Shown here one piece after another: positions 44,702 through 53,483 of a stretch of 64,000 bases of DNA. The translations under genes and the position numbers were made by a program. The notes beneath the pieces are model-generated. The model did no database searches. It was not told the DNA's origin and was given only the letters and a program-made list of their open reading frames with translations. The stretch covers positions 165,824 through 229,823 of the forward strand of contig CAYYIS010000001.1 in NCBI GenBank assembly GCA_964470965.1, written 5' to 3'. This DNA comes from CAYYIS01 sp964470965 (GTDB lineage Bacteria; JAAXHH01; JABIQT01). Position 1 is the stretch's first letter; every line of letters begins with the position of its first letter.

Positions 44702-45937
44702 TCATCCTACAAGGGCGTTCTTAAGTTCCCGTAAAAACGACTCTACATCCGTCACCAGGCCAAGCGCCTGATGACTGCCTCGGTCCGCCAGTTTCGTGAC
44801 GGTGGCCGGATTGATATCCACGCACACCGTTTTGACATCTGCCGGTAGAACATTGCCAGTTGCGATGGAATGCAGCATGGTCGAAATCATGATGGCCATG
44901 TGCACCCCCCCCAGATGTGACCGCATCGTATCCTGGGCAACGATCATGTCCGTAATAACATCGGGCAGCGGTCCGTCGTCCCGCACCGATCCGGCCAGCA
45001 CAAAATCGACGTTGTGTTTCACGCATTGGTACATCACGCCCCGGGTTATCAGACCTTGTTCCACCGCATTACGGATGGAACCATGTCGCCGGATCAGATT
45101 TACGGTGCGAAGATGATGCTCGTGACCCCCTTCGATACTCTCTCCCCGCTGAAGAGATACACCCAGCGAGGTGCCGTATAGTGCGTTTTCAAGATCATGC
45201 ACCGCTAGGGCATTGCCGGCGAACAGCACATCGACAAATCCGTGGGAAATGATGTCCGCCAAATAAAGTCCTGCGCCCGTATGGATGATCGCAGGACCAC
45301 CCACAAGGAGGACTTTGTCACCTCTTTTATTTATCTCGCGTATTTCTTCCGCGATGCCGTCGATCAGCAGCTTCTTCGGTTTTTCAGATGAAACAGCGCT
45401 GCCCATGAATTCGAAAATGTCCCGCTGACGGGCCCGTTCCAGCGGTGTGATTCGGATGCCGTGATTTCCCACAGCGATCCAGTCACCCTGCTTCACCTGA
45501 TGCATGGGTACGCAATGGACCGTGTCCCCGTCTTTATTAAACCGTAGTCCGCAGTCCATTTCCGGCCGGTCTACCGACACCCACCCATCGTTGAGGCGGA
45601 CGGTGGTCTTCAGGTTGGTCGTCGCATAGAAATTCTCTGGAAATACACCGTCCATATCCGCCTGGACGAACGCCACGGGCGTATCTTCAACTACTTCAAC
45701 CCCTTCGGGACGCAACTCATCGAGGAGCTCATCGAGTCGACCCTGGCTCGGAGACGTGATGCGTATACGGGCGTAACTGGGGTCGGTTTTGTGACGGCCG
45801 ATGGTGAATTCTTCTACTTCGAAATTGCTATTCCCGTCTGCCATGATCGTTTCGAATACCCGCGGCAAAATCAGGGAGTCGATAATGTGGCCGTGCAGTT
45901 CTATTTTTTCGCTGAATATATCGTCCGTCATCGGCAT
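44702..45937 (-). CDS. LOR/SDH domain protein (TIGR00300-like, possible ornithine cyclodeaminase)
   Basis: 411-residue stand-alone member of the LOR/SDH bifunctional-enzyme domain family. Recognisable segments are the N-terminal HGHIIDSLILPRVFETIM and the mid-protein VLLVGGPAIIHTGAGLYLAD (nucleotide-binding). Also present are DVLFAGNALAVHDLENALYG and VCVDINPATVTKLADRGSHQ. Archaeal relatives and the C-terminal part of cyanobacterial AgrE/ArgZ act as ornithine cyclodeaminases; the arginine-dihydrolase domain of AgrE is missing here. It sits three bases after trpA within the trp/aro operon, although ornithine or lysine metabolism has no obvious link to aromatic synthesis. True activity is unknown. 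Confidence 0.8.
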   Translation of the reverse strand: MPMTDDIFSEKIELHGHIIDSLILPRVFETIMADGNSNFEVEEFTIGRHKTDPSYARIRITSPSQGRLDELLDELRPEGVEVVEDTPVAFVQADMDGVFPENFYATTNLKTTVRLNDGWVSVDRPEMDCGLRFNKDGDTVHCVPMHQVKQGDWIAVGNHGIRITPLERARQRDIFEFMGSAVSSEKPKKLLIDGIAEEIREINKRGDKVLLVGGPAIIHTGAGLYLADIISHGFVDVLFAGNALAVHDLENALYGTSLGVSLQRGESIEGGHEHHLRTVNLIRRHGSIRNAVEQGLITRGVMYQCVKHNVDFVLAGSVRDDGPLPDVITDMIVAQDTMRSHLGGVHMAIMISTMLHSIATGNVLPADVKTVCVDINPATVTKLADRGSHQALGLVTDVESFLRELKNALVG

Positions 45938-45940
45938 CTC

Positions 45941-46738
45941 TTAACGATCGATTCCGTCACGCAAGGATTTTATGAATTTCCCTACACCTGACACCATCTC
46001 ATCCGTTGACTCACACTGTTCTATCACGTTGATCACCGCGCTGCCTACGATGATGCCATCTGCCAGATTTGCCGCCTCGTATGCTTGTTCCGGTGTTGAT
46101 ATGCCGAAACCGATGGCCAGTGGATTACTGGAACGGCGACGGACCGTCTCCATGAACATCGGCACGTCGTCACCCATGCTGGTACGTGCGCCGGTGACGC
46201 CGGTTAGAGACACGCAGTACAGAAAGCCGGTGGTATACGAATCGATCTTCGCGATCCGGTCTTCCGAACTGGTCGGTGCCACGAGAAACACGGTCGCGAT
46301 GTTCTGCTCTCGGCACGAGGCAATCAGGTCACTGGCCTCCTCAGGCGGAAGATCGGGTATAATTAACCCGTCCACGCCCGCCCGTGCGGCTTCCCGGCAA
46401 AACTTCCGCACGCCAAACGCCAGCACCGGGTTGTAATAGGTCATCAACGCGATCGGAATGAGCGAGTCTTTCCGGATGGCAGTGACCATCTCTACGATTC
46501 CCTTAAGCGTGGTGCCGTTTTGCAAAGCCCCGAGGGAGGCGCGCTGAATGGTCGGACCATCGGCCACTGGATCTGAAAACGGTACGCCCAGTTCGACGAT
46601 ATTCGCACCGCACCGCTCCATCTCCAGGACGAAACGCCGCGTAGTGTCAAGGTCTGGGTACCCTGACGATATGTAGGGAATCAGTGCCTTTCGCCCTTCA
46701 TTTCGTAGTAATTCAAATTTTTCAGCTATGCGGTTCAT
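45941..46738 (-). CDS. trpA: Tryptophan synthase alpha subunit
   Basis: Cleaves indole-3-glycerol phosphate to indole, which passes to TrpB. The 265 residues form the expected TIM barrel. The catalytic glutamate lies in NIVELGVPFSDPVADGPTIQ near residue 45 and the catalytic aspartate in VDGLIIPDLPPEEA near residue 125; the phosphate site is GFGISTPEQ. It lies nine bases after trpB and three bases before the LOR/SDH gene. The start is the ATG of MNRIAEKFELLRNEG. Confidence 0.96.
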   Translation of the reverse strand: MNRIAEKFELLRNEGRKALIPYISSGYPDLDTTRRFVLEMERCGANIVELGVPFSDPVADGPTIQRASLGALQNGTTLKGIVEMVTAIRKDSLIPIALMTYYNPVLAFGVRKFCREAARAGVDGLIIPDLPPEEASDLIASCREQNIATVFLVAPTSSEDRIAKIDSYTTGFLYCVSLTGVTGARTSMGDDVPMFMETVRRRSSNPLAIGFGISTPEQAYEAANLADGIIVGSAVINVIEQCESTDEMVSGVGKFIKSLRDGIDR

Positions 46739-46747
46739 AGTATACCT

Positions 46748-47968
46748 TTATCCGGAAATGCTGTTACCGGGTACCCTTTCTTCAAGATGCTTCGATACTG
46801 TTTGAACATCCTTGTCGCCCCTGCCGGAGAGGCATATTACGATCAACTCATTTTTACTCATGGTGGGTGCCAGCTTCATGGTGTGAGCCACTGCATGAGC
46901 GCTCTCAAGCGCTGGAATGATGCCTTCGGCGCGTGACAGCACCTGAAGTGCATCCAGAGCCTCATCGTCTGTCGCATGGGTGTAGGTGGCACGCTTCGCT
47001 TCTTTCAGGTAGCTGTGTTCCGGACCAACACCTGGATAATCGAGACCAGCGGAGATGGAATGAGCGATCTCTATCTGGCCGTGGGTGTCCTGCCCCACGT
47101 AGCTCATAGAGCCGTGCAGCACACCCGGAAACCCTTTGCCGAGCGTGGCGGCATGGTGTTCCGTGTCCACCCCTAATCCACCACCTTCCACGCCGATCAG
47201 CTGGACTTGCTTGTCGTCCACGAACGGGTAGAAGATACCCATGGCGTTGCTGCCGCCACCCACGCAGGCGACAACCGCATCCGGCAGGCGCTCCTCCATT
47301 TCGAGGATCTGTGATCGCGTCTCATGCCCTATAATCGACTGGAAATCCCGTACCATCATAGGAAACGGATGCGGGCCAGCTACAGATCCGATGATGTAAT
47401 GGGTATGTCGAACGTTGGTGGCCCAGTCCCGGAGTGCCTCATTCAGGGCGTCCTTAAGTGTACAGCTGCCGGAGTCCACGCCGATAACACGGGATCCCAT
47501 GAGCTCCATGCGGAAGACATTAAGCGCCTGCCGCTCCATGTCTTCGGTTCCCATGTACACGTCACATTCAAGTCCGAACCGTGCAGCTACCGTTGCGGTT
47601 GCCACGCCGTGTTGCCCGGCGCCGGTTTCGGCAATAACACGTGGCTTGCCCATGCGCCTGGTCAGGAGGATCTGCCCCATGGTGTTGTTGATTTTATGGG
47701 CGCCGGTATGGTTGAGGTCTTCCCTCTTTAGGTAGATTTTCGCTCCGCCCAGCATTTCGGTAAGACTTTCGGCATAGTACAACGGAGTCGGTCTGCCCAC
47801 GTAGTCTTTGAGGAAGTAATTGAGTTTATCCAAAAACGCCTGATCCTGCCTGGCACGCTCGTATTCCGCCAGTAACTCATCGAGCGCCCCCATCAAGGTT
47901 TCCGGCACGTACCGTCCCCCAAAAATGCCGAAATGTCCCCTCTGGTCCGGAAAATTTGTACGCGACAT
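46748..47968 (-). CDS. trpB: Tryptophan synthase beta subunit
   Basis: PLP enzyme joining indole and serine to tryptophan. The 406 residues are of TrpB1 type. The PLP lysine is in LNHTGAHKINNTMGQ near residue 85, the phosphate-binding loop is VACVGGGSNAMG, and ETGAGQHGVATAT and LSGRGDKD mark the cofactor site. AGAGGAAAA lies upstream of the start. It comes three bases after aroQ and is followed by trpA, which normally forms the alpha2-beta2 complex with it. Confidence 0.97.
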   Translation of the reverse strand: MSRTNFPDQRGHFGIFGGRYVPETLMGALDELLAEYERARQDQAFLDKLNYFLKDYVGRPTPLYYAESLTEMLGGAKIYLKREDLNHTGAHKINNTMGQILLTRRMGKPRVIAETGAGQHGVATATVAARFGLECDVYMGTEDMERQALNVFRMELMGSRVIGVDSGSCTLKDALNEALRDWATNVRHTHYIIGSVAGPHPFPMMVRDFQSIIGHETRSQILEMEERLPDAVVACVGGGSNAMGIFYPFVDDKQVQLIGVEGGGLGVDTEHHAATLGKGFPGVLHGSMSYVGQDTHGQIEIAHSISAGLDYPGVGPEHSYLKEAKRATYTHATDDEALDALQVLSRAEGIIPALESAHAVAHTMKLAPTMSKNELIVICLSGRGDKDVQTVSKHLEERVPGNSISG

Positions 47969-47971
47969 GAT

Positions 47972-48409
47972 TTATTTTCCTCTGATATGATAGATCAGTG
48001 CCTGCAATCCCAGCAAATAACTGCTGGGACCGAAGCCGCTGATCTGTCCGAGAGCCACCGGCGCGATGTAGGAGTGATGCCGCAGCTCTTCTCTGGCATG
48101 GACGTTAGACAGATGTGCCTCCACTGTCGGCAGTCCCACCGCCGCGATGGCGTCCCTGATAGCTACGCTGGTGTGCGTGTAGCCGCCCGGATTGATAAGA
48201 ATTCCGTCCGCCCATTCCCGCGCCTGTTGGATCTCGTCCACCAGCGTGCCTTCATGGTTCGACTGAATCGCCCTGACTTCAACTCCCTCTTTCTCTGCCG
48301 TTGTCTCGATTGACCGATTGATATCATCAAGCGTAGTATGCCCGTAAATTTCCGGTTCCCGAAGCCCAAGCAGGTTTAAATTAGGCCCATGTAGCACGAG
48401 GATTTTCAT
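47972..48409 (-). CDS. aroQ: 3-dehydroquinate dehydratase, type II
   Basis: Dehydrates 3-dehydroquinate to 3-dehydroshikimate. The 145 residues show the type II signature: VLHGPNLNLLGLREPEIYG near residue 5 with the catalytic loop Arg and Tyr, FSRTM-like QSNHEGTLVDEI, INPGGYTHTSVAIRDA and VEAHLSNVHAREELRH with the active-site histidine. It forms a dodecamer in relatives. It lies downstream of the aroK-aroB fusion (61-bp gap) and upstream of trpB, mixing common and tryptophan-branch genes. Confidence 0.97.
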   Translation of the reverse strand: MKILVLHGPNLNLLGLREPEIYGHTTLDDINRSIETTAEKEGVEVRAIQSNHEGTLVDEIQQAREWADGILINPGGYTHTSVAIRDAIAAVGLPTVEAHLSNVHAREELRHHSYIAPVALGQISGFGPSSYLLGLQALIYHIRGK

Positions 48410-48469
48410 AGTTAAATTCCTGACTCCCGGATTATTCGGTTGATGGATTTATATTTTACAGGTGATCTG

Positions 48470-50062
48470 TCAATCCTTCAATACACTTTTAATTAATTCT
48501 GTCGGCACATCACCCCGTATCGTCACACCACCCAGACAGGTCGGCAGCACAAACCGGTATTGCCCTCCGACGGTCTTTTTGTCGTGTTTCATCGTCCCCA
48601 TGATTTTTTCACTATCCAATCCCATGCAGCCCGCCGGCAGATCGGCGCGTTCCACAAGTTCAATCAATCTTGCTACCGAACCTTCATCGAACATATCCAT
48701 TTCTTGAGCGATCTTGGCGGCGTACACCATACCGGAGGCTATGGCTTCGCCGTGAAGGACACCGGTGCGCGATTCGATGGCGTGGCCTATGGTGTGGCCG
48801 AAGTTCAGAATCGCACGCCGTCCTTCCTCCCGCTCGTCTGCGGAAACCACTTCCGCTTTGATCTCGCAGCACCTCGCAACGAGATGCGATAGCATTTCCG
48901 TATCCCGGTTGAGGATCGCCTCCATGTTTTTTTCCAGATATGTGAACAGGTCCACATCATCGATCACGCCGTATTTGATCACCTCCGCCATCCCGGCACG
49001 CAGTTCCCGATCCGACAGCGTCTCCAGGGTGTCGAGGCTGATAAGCACCAGCTTCGGCTGATAAAAAGCGCCGATCAGGTTTTTACCCCGTGGAAGATCA
49101 ACCGCCACCTTACCACCTACACTGGCGTCCACCTGTGCCAGGAGCGAGGTAGGTACCTGAATGAATGGGACACCACGCATGAATGTGGCTGCCGCATATC
49201 CAGCCAGGTCGCCGATCACACCGCCACCGAGTGCTACGACAGGTGACTGACGGTCCATCTGATGGTTCAGCATAGCATCGTAAATCTTGCTTGCCGATTC
49301 GAGCGTTTTGTACGCTTCCCCGTCCGGCACTTCCGCGATCGCCGGTTCGAATCCGGCACTGCGCAGAGAGGTCCTAATGACGTTGCCGTACAGGTCTCCG
49401 AGCCCCGGATTGGTGATGATCAGAGTGCGTGACGTCAAGTTGAATTGCCGGAGCATAAGCCCGATCCGCGGTAGAACCGAATCCCCGATAACAATATCAT
49501 AGCTCTTCTCATCCAAATCCACATGGATCGTCCGTGAAACATTGTCGATCTGTTGAATGACCTGACGGGCTACATCGAACGTATCCACAGTGGAGGTGTC
49601 AACCGTGATATCCGCTTTTCCGTAATGGGGCGCTCGCGCGTCCAACAAGTTTTTGATGCGGTGTAGGGTGTCGTGGCCCTTCAGATTTTTCAGCATCGGT
49701 CGCCCACCCGCATCGCCGTCCGTCCGTGATAGGATCACCTCCGGGTCGGCGGACAGGTGCACCACCGGACCGAGCGAGCGGAGCACCGCCATATTCTCAG
49801 GATCGATCACCGATCCTCCGCCCGTAGCTACCACATGTTCCTTAAATTCCGACAGGCTGAGCACTACTTCTTTTTCGATGGCACGAAAGCCGATTTCTCC
49901 CTTTTCCTTGAAGAGGTTGGGAATCGTCTGGCCGGTCTGAGCTTCTATCATTGCATCAGTATCCACAAACGTTTTGCCAAGTCCCTCCGCAAGAATCTGA
50001 CCCACCTCGGATTTGCCGGTCCCCATAAAACCCACGAGGACGATATTGCCGCTATTGTTCAT
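48470..50062 (-). CDS. aroKB: Fused shikimate kinase-3-dehydroquinate synthase (AroK-AroB)
   Basis: One 530-residue protein carries two shikimate-pathway steps that are not consecutive. Residues 1-172 are shikimate kinase: P-loop LVGFMGTGKSEVG, FVDTDAMIE, FRAIEKEVV and ATGGGSV. From about residue 178 a dehydroquinate synthase follows with VVALGGGVIGDLAGYAAATF, TSLLAQVDASVGGK, AEVIKYGVI and LNFGHTIGHAIES (zinc-binding histidines). The start ATG at 50062 shares one base with the aroC stop codon (TGATG). The last residues approach the end of a normal DHQ synthase, so both halves look intact. Confidence 0.95.
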   Translation of the reverse strand: MNNSGNIVLVGFMGTGKSEVGQILAEGLGKTFVDTDAMIEAQTGQTIPNLFKEKGEIGFRAIEKEVVLSLSEFKEHVVATGGGSVIDPENMAVLRSLGPVVHLSADPEVILSRTDGDAGGRPMLKNLKGHDTLHRIKNLLDARAPHYGKADITVDTSTVDTFDVARQVIQQIDNVSRTIHVDLDEKSYDIVIGDSVLPRIGLMLRQFNLTSRTLIITNPGLGDLYGNVIRTSLRSAGFEPAIAEVPDGEAYKTLESASKIYDAMLNHQMDRQSPVVALGGGVIGDLAGYAAATFMRGVPFIQVPTSLLAQVDASVGGKVAVDLPRGKNLIGAFYQPKLVLISLDTLETLSDRELRAGMAEVIKYGVIDDVDLFTYLEKNMEAILNRDTEMLSHLVARCCEIKAEVVSADEREEGRRAILNFGHTIGHAIESRTGVLHGEAIASGMVYAAKIAQEMDMFDEGSVARLIELVERADLPAGCMGLDSEKIMGTMKHDKKTVGGQYRFVLPTCLGGVTIRGDVPTELIKSVLKD

Positions 50063-51222
50063 CAATAATCACCGACCTGTTTCATATGGCCTTCGTAGTT
50101 CCGTCGCATCTCATCCATGCTGTCGCCGCCTATCTTTTCACAGAGCGCGTCGGCGATCACGAACGCCACCACGGCTTCACCGATTACGCCGGCCGCCGGA
50201 ACGGTGCAGACGTCGGACCGCTCCTTCGCAGAATCGAACGGCTCCTTGGTTTCGATATCGACCGACATGATGGTCCTCATCAGGGTAGCGATCGGCTTCA
50301 GGGCACCCCGTACGACGATGTCTTCGCCTTCGGCCATCCCACCTTCTATTCCGCCGGCACGGTTGGTTTCACGGTAGAACTTCCCGTCCCCGTAGTATAT
50401 TTCATCATGTACTTCCGAACCGAGGACCTGCGTCACACCGAACCCCATGCCTATTTCGACACCTTTTACCGCCTGGACACTCATGATGGCCTGAGCAAGA
50501 CGGGCGTCCAGTTTGCGGTCCCACTGCACATGGCTGCCTAATCCGGGTGGAACATTGGTAACCCGCACTTCGAAAACACCGCCGACGGTATCCTTCAAAT
50601 CCTTGGCCCGGTCAATTTCCGATATCATTCCCTTTGCCGCATTTTCATCCGCACACCGAACAGGTGATTTTTCCGCCCGTTCCCGGATCTCGTCATTGGA
50701 AATCCCGTCGAGTGCGGCATCCACCCGCCCAATCCGCGTTACGTGACTGAGAACACCGATGTGGAATTCGGCCAGTAGGCGTTTAGCAATGGCTCCGACC
50801 GCCACGCGCATGGTCGTTTCCCTGGCGCTGGCGCGTTCAAGAATATTGCGCAAGTCCCGCTGGTTGTACTTCAGTCCGCCCGCCAGATCCGCATGGCCCG
50901 GACGTGGTTTGGTGACACGCCGCCGCGTGGTCGGGTTCTCGGTAGGCTCAATGCCCATGACGTCGGTCCAGTTCTTCCAGTCATTATTATGAACGAGCAA
51001 CGAAACCGGACTGCCCATGGTTTTGCCGTGGCGGATCCCGCCGTTAATCTCAATCGTGTCCGTTTCGATCTGCATCCGACGGCCGCGGCCGTAGCCCCCC
51101 TGACGACGCTTCAGGTCCACGTTTATATCTTCCGCCGAAACAGCCAGGTCCGCCGGCAATCCCTCGAGGATGGCCGTGATTGCAGGGCCATGTGATTCTC
51201 CGGCTGTTAAATATCGTAGCAT
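50062..51222 (-). CDS. aroC: Chorismate synthase
   Basis: FMN-dependent trans-elimination of phosphate from EPSP to give chorismate. The 386 residues have the family N-terminus LRYLTAGESHGPAITAILEG, the GYGRGRRMQIE motif, KPRPGHADLAGGLKY, ARETTMRVAVGAIAK and GGIEGGMAEGEDIVVRGALK. Overlaps the aroK-aroB start by one base. Its substrate EPSP comes from AroA, whose gene is not in this cluster or elsewhere in the window. Confidence 0.97.
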   Translation of the reverse strand: MLRYLTAGESHGPAITAILEGLPADLAVSAEDINVDLKRRQGGYGRGRRMQIETDTIEINGGIRHGKTMGSPVSLLVHNNDWKNWTDVMGIEPTENPTTRRRVTKPRPGHADLAGGLKYNQRDLRNILERASARETTMRVAVGAIAKRLLAEFHIGVLSHVTRIGRVDAALDGISNDEIRERAEKSPVRCADENAAKGMISEIDRAKDLKDTVGGVFEVRVTNVPPGLGSHVQWDRKLDARLAQAIMSVQAVKGVEIGMGFGVTQVLGSEVHDEIYYGDGKFYRETNRAGGIEGGMAEGEDIVVRGALKPIATLMRTIMSVDIETKEPFDSAKERSDVCTVPAAGVIGEAVVAFVIADALCEKIGGDSMDEMRRNYEGHMKQVGDY

Positions 51223-51259
51223 ATATCTCTATCTCCGAAAAAACGGGTGTTTTAATCCG

Positions 51260-52096
51260 CTATCTGTTATTCAATCCCTTCACGAGCGCGTTTCGCATGG
51301 CATCTGTCGGCGCCTCGTGGCCGGTCCACATCTCAAACGATGCTGCACCCTGGAACAGGAGCATATCGATCCCGTTGGCGGTACGGGCACCGTTTTCTCC
51401 TGCTCGCTTCATGAGAATCGTATCTGCCACATCATATCTCATGTCATAGACCGTCTGGTGAGCAGAAAACCAGGAGGACTCCACTGCGAGGTCGGTGGGG
51501 ACTGCATTGACAATCAAGTCCGCCGTCCGTATTGCTTTCCCCAGTTCTCCCGGTTCCAGTGACACCACCGCAGCTTCACCGGCCGAGGCGGTGTCCTGCG
51601 CCCGCTCGTGATGCCGGGCGGCGATGGTCGTATGTGCAGCGCCCGCCGAGAGGCACATGGCGCAGGCTGCCCTGGCGGCCCCGCCCGCGCCGAGAATCAC
51701 CACTCGCTTCCCAGCGACCGGCGTGTCCATCGCACCGAGTGCACGTTGAAGGCCGACTCCGTCCGTGGACGCGCCGGACACCAGGCCGTCCCGGTTTATT
51801 ATAGTGTTTATCGAGCCGATTCGCTGTGCCTCTTCAGTGATTTCATCCAGGAATGGGATCATCTCGGTCTTCAGCGGCTTGGTGACATTTACGCCTGCCA
51901 GCCCGAGACTCCGAATACCTCCTAATGCGGCTTCCGCGGATCCGGGCGCCACTTCGAACGTAACGTAAACATAATCGAGTCCACACGCCTGAAAAGCAGC
52001 GTTATGCATTGCTGGCGACAGTGTGTAACTGATCCCGTGGCCACAGACACCGACCACGTGAGTAGCGCCAGATATGGTAGAATGTGAAATGCTCAT
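51260..52096 (-). CDS. aroE: Shikimate dehydrogenase
   Basis: NADPH-dependent reduction of 3-dehydroshikimate to shikimate. The 278 residues show the substrate-binding GHGISYTLSPAMHNAAF near residue 20, the catalytic lysine in GVNVTKPLKTEMIP near residue 73, the cofactor loop VVILGAGGAARAACAM and the C-terminal FQGAASFEMWTG. It follows trpF by two bases and precedes aroC by 37 bases. Confidence 0.96.
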   Translation of the reverse strand: MSISHSTISGATHVVGVCGHGISYTLSPAMHNAAFQACGLDYVYVTFEVAPGSAEAALGGIRSLGLAGVNVTKPLKTEMIPFLDEITEEAQRIGSINTIINRDGLVSGASTDGVGLQRALGAMDTPVAGKRVVILGAGGAARAACAMCLSAGAAHTTIAARHHERAQDTASAGEAAVVSLEPGELGKAIRTADLIVNAVPTDLAVESSWFSAHQTVYDMRYDVADTILMKRAGENGARTANGIDMLLFQGAASFEMWTGHEAPTDAMRNALVKGLNNR

Positions 52097-52098
52097 TA

Positions 52099-52713
52099 TT
52101 AATCCAGATCAACCTGTTTTACAGCGTCAACAAAATCTTGAACTTTACGATGGTCTTTTCTACCGGGCTCCGCTTCAACTCCACTACTGGTGTCCACCCC
52201 GTATGGCCGCACATGGCGGATCGCTTCCTGGACGTTTTCAGGATTGAGACCGCCGCTCAGGATCAGACGGTGTGGCGTATGTGAAATCAGATTCCAGTCG
52301 AATGTCTTGCCGGTGCCACCGTAACGATCCGGTTCGAAGGTGTCGAACAGAAGCGCGTGCACTCTGTATGGCGCCGCAGCTTCCCGCCACCTGGCGTCCT
52401 GAACTCGAAAAACTTTGATGACTGTTCCCTCGATCTGTTCGCAGAACTGCGGCGTTTCATCGCCGTGCAGCTGAACGGCATGCAATCCGCAGTTTCGTGA
52501 CACCGCATTCACCTGTTCCGCCGGAGTGTTCACGAAAACACCGACCGTGGTGACGAACGGCGGCAGCCCTGCAACGATATCCTGAACCCGCTCCGGAGAC
52601 GTATACCGGGGGCTCTTCTCGAACAGGATGAATCCGAGCGCATCGGCGCCAGCCGCAACCGCCGCATCCGCATCGTCGCGGGTCGTGATACCGCAAATCT
52701 TGATTCGGGTCAT
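52099..52713 (-). CDS. trpF: Phosphoribosylanthranilate isomerase
   Basis: Third committed step of tryptophan synthesis, an Amadori rearrangement. The 204 residues form a TIM barrel with the catalytic cysteine in RIKICGITTRDDADA near residue 7 and the catalytic aspartate in ALLFDTFEPDRYGGTGKTFDW around residue 125. LSGGLNPENV and GVDTSSGVEAEPGRKD are the phosphate-site loops. Overlaps trpC by four bases (ATGA). Confidence 0.96.
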   Translation of the reverse strand: MTRIKICGITTRDDADAAVAAGADALGFILFEKSPRYTSPERVQDIVAGLPPFVTTVGVFVNTPAEQVNAVSRNCGLHAVQLHGDETPQFCEQIEGTVIKVFRVQDARWREAAAPYRVHALLFDTFEPDRYGGTGKTFDWNLISHTPHRLILSGGLNPENVQEAIRHVRPYGVDTSSGVEAEPGRKDHRKVQDFVDAVKQVDLD

Positions 52714-53483
52714 GATGCGCCTGTCAATTCTCTCAACTTCGCGCCGATATCCTCTGACCGCATCAGAGATTCGCCCACGAGGATCGCGTCGAATCCGGCA
52801 TTACGTAATGTCTCCACGTCTTTGTATCCGTATATCCCGCTCTCACTGATGGTGATGACATCCTCCGGAATCCGGGTTTTGAGTGTTAACGAGGTGTTTA
52901 GGTCAACGCTGAAGTCGGTCAGGTCACGATTGTTGATGCCGACGATCCGGGCTTCTGTATCCAGTGCTCTGGTCAATTCATCTTCGTGATGCACTTCCAC
53001 CAGACTGGCCATGCCGAAGTCACGGGCGATCTGCTGAAACTGTACCAGTTCGTCATCGGTCAGGACGGAGACGATCAACAGGATCGCGTCGGCGCCCATG
53101 GCATAGGCTTCATGAATCTGATATGGGTCGATCATGAAATCCTTGCGCAGGACCGGAAGCGCGATCCGATCATGGATGGCGCTCAGGAAATCGGCGTGCC
53201 CATGGAAAAACTTCTCATCCGTCAGAACCGACATCGCGGATGCCCCGTTCGTTTCATAGATATGGGCGACATCGACCGGCTCCACATCATCGCGAATAAC
53301 ACCTTTGGAGGGTGATGCTTTCTTAAATTCTGCGATAACACTGATACGATTTTTCTTCCGGAGCACGGCACCGAATGGTCGCGGTGTTCGCTGCTGTGCG
53401 GTCGCTATCGGATCCGGAGAAACGCGCTTGCGTTCGGCCACTACCTCCCGTTTGTGTGTAATGATGCGGTCGAGAATGTTCAT
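52710..53483 (-). CDS. trpC: Indole-3-glycerol phosphate synthase
   Basis: Closes the indole ring from CdRP with loss of CO2. The 257 residues include the conserved VIAEFKKASPSKGVI with the catalytic lysine, SVLTDEKFFHG, VLRKDFMIDPYQI with the second lysine and aspartate, ADAILLIVSVLTDDEL and GINNRDLTDFSVDL. Overlaps trpF and trpD by four bases each, so translation is coupled. It is a single-domain enzyme; trpF is separate. Confidence 0.97.
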   Translation of the reverse strand: MNILDRIITHKREVVAERKRVSPDPIATAQQRTPRPFGAVLRKKNRISVIAEFKKASPSKGVIRDDVEPVDVAHIYETNGASAMSVLTDEKFFHGHADFLSAIHDRIALPVLRKDFMIDPYQIHEAYAMGADAILLIVSVLTDDELVQFQQIARDFGMASLVEVHHEDELTRALDTEARIVGINNRDLTDFSVDLNTSLTLKTRIPEDVITISESGIYGYKDVETLRNAGFDAILVGESLMRSEDIGAKLRELTGAS

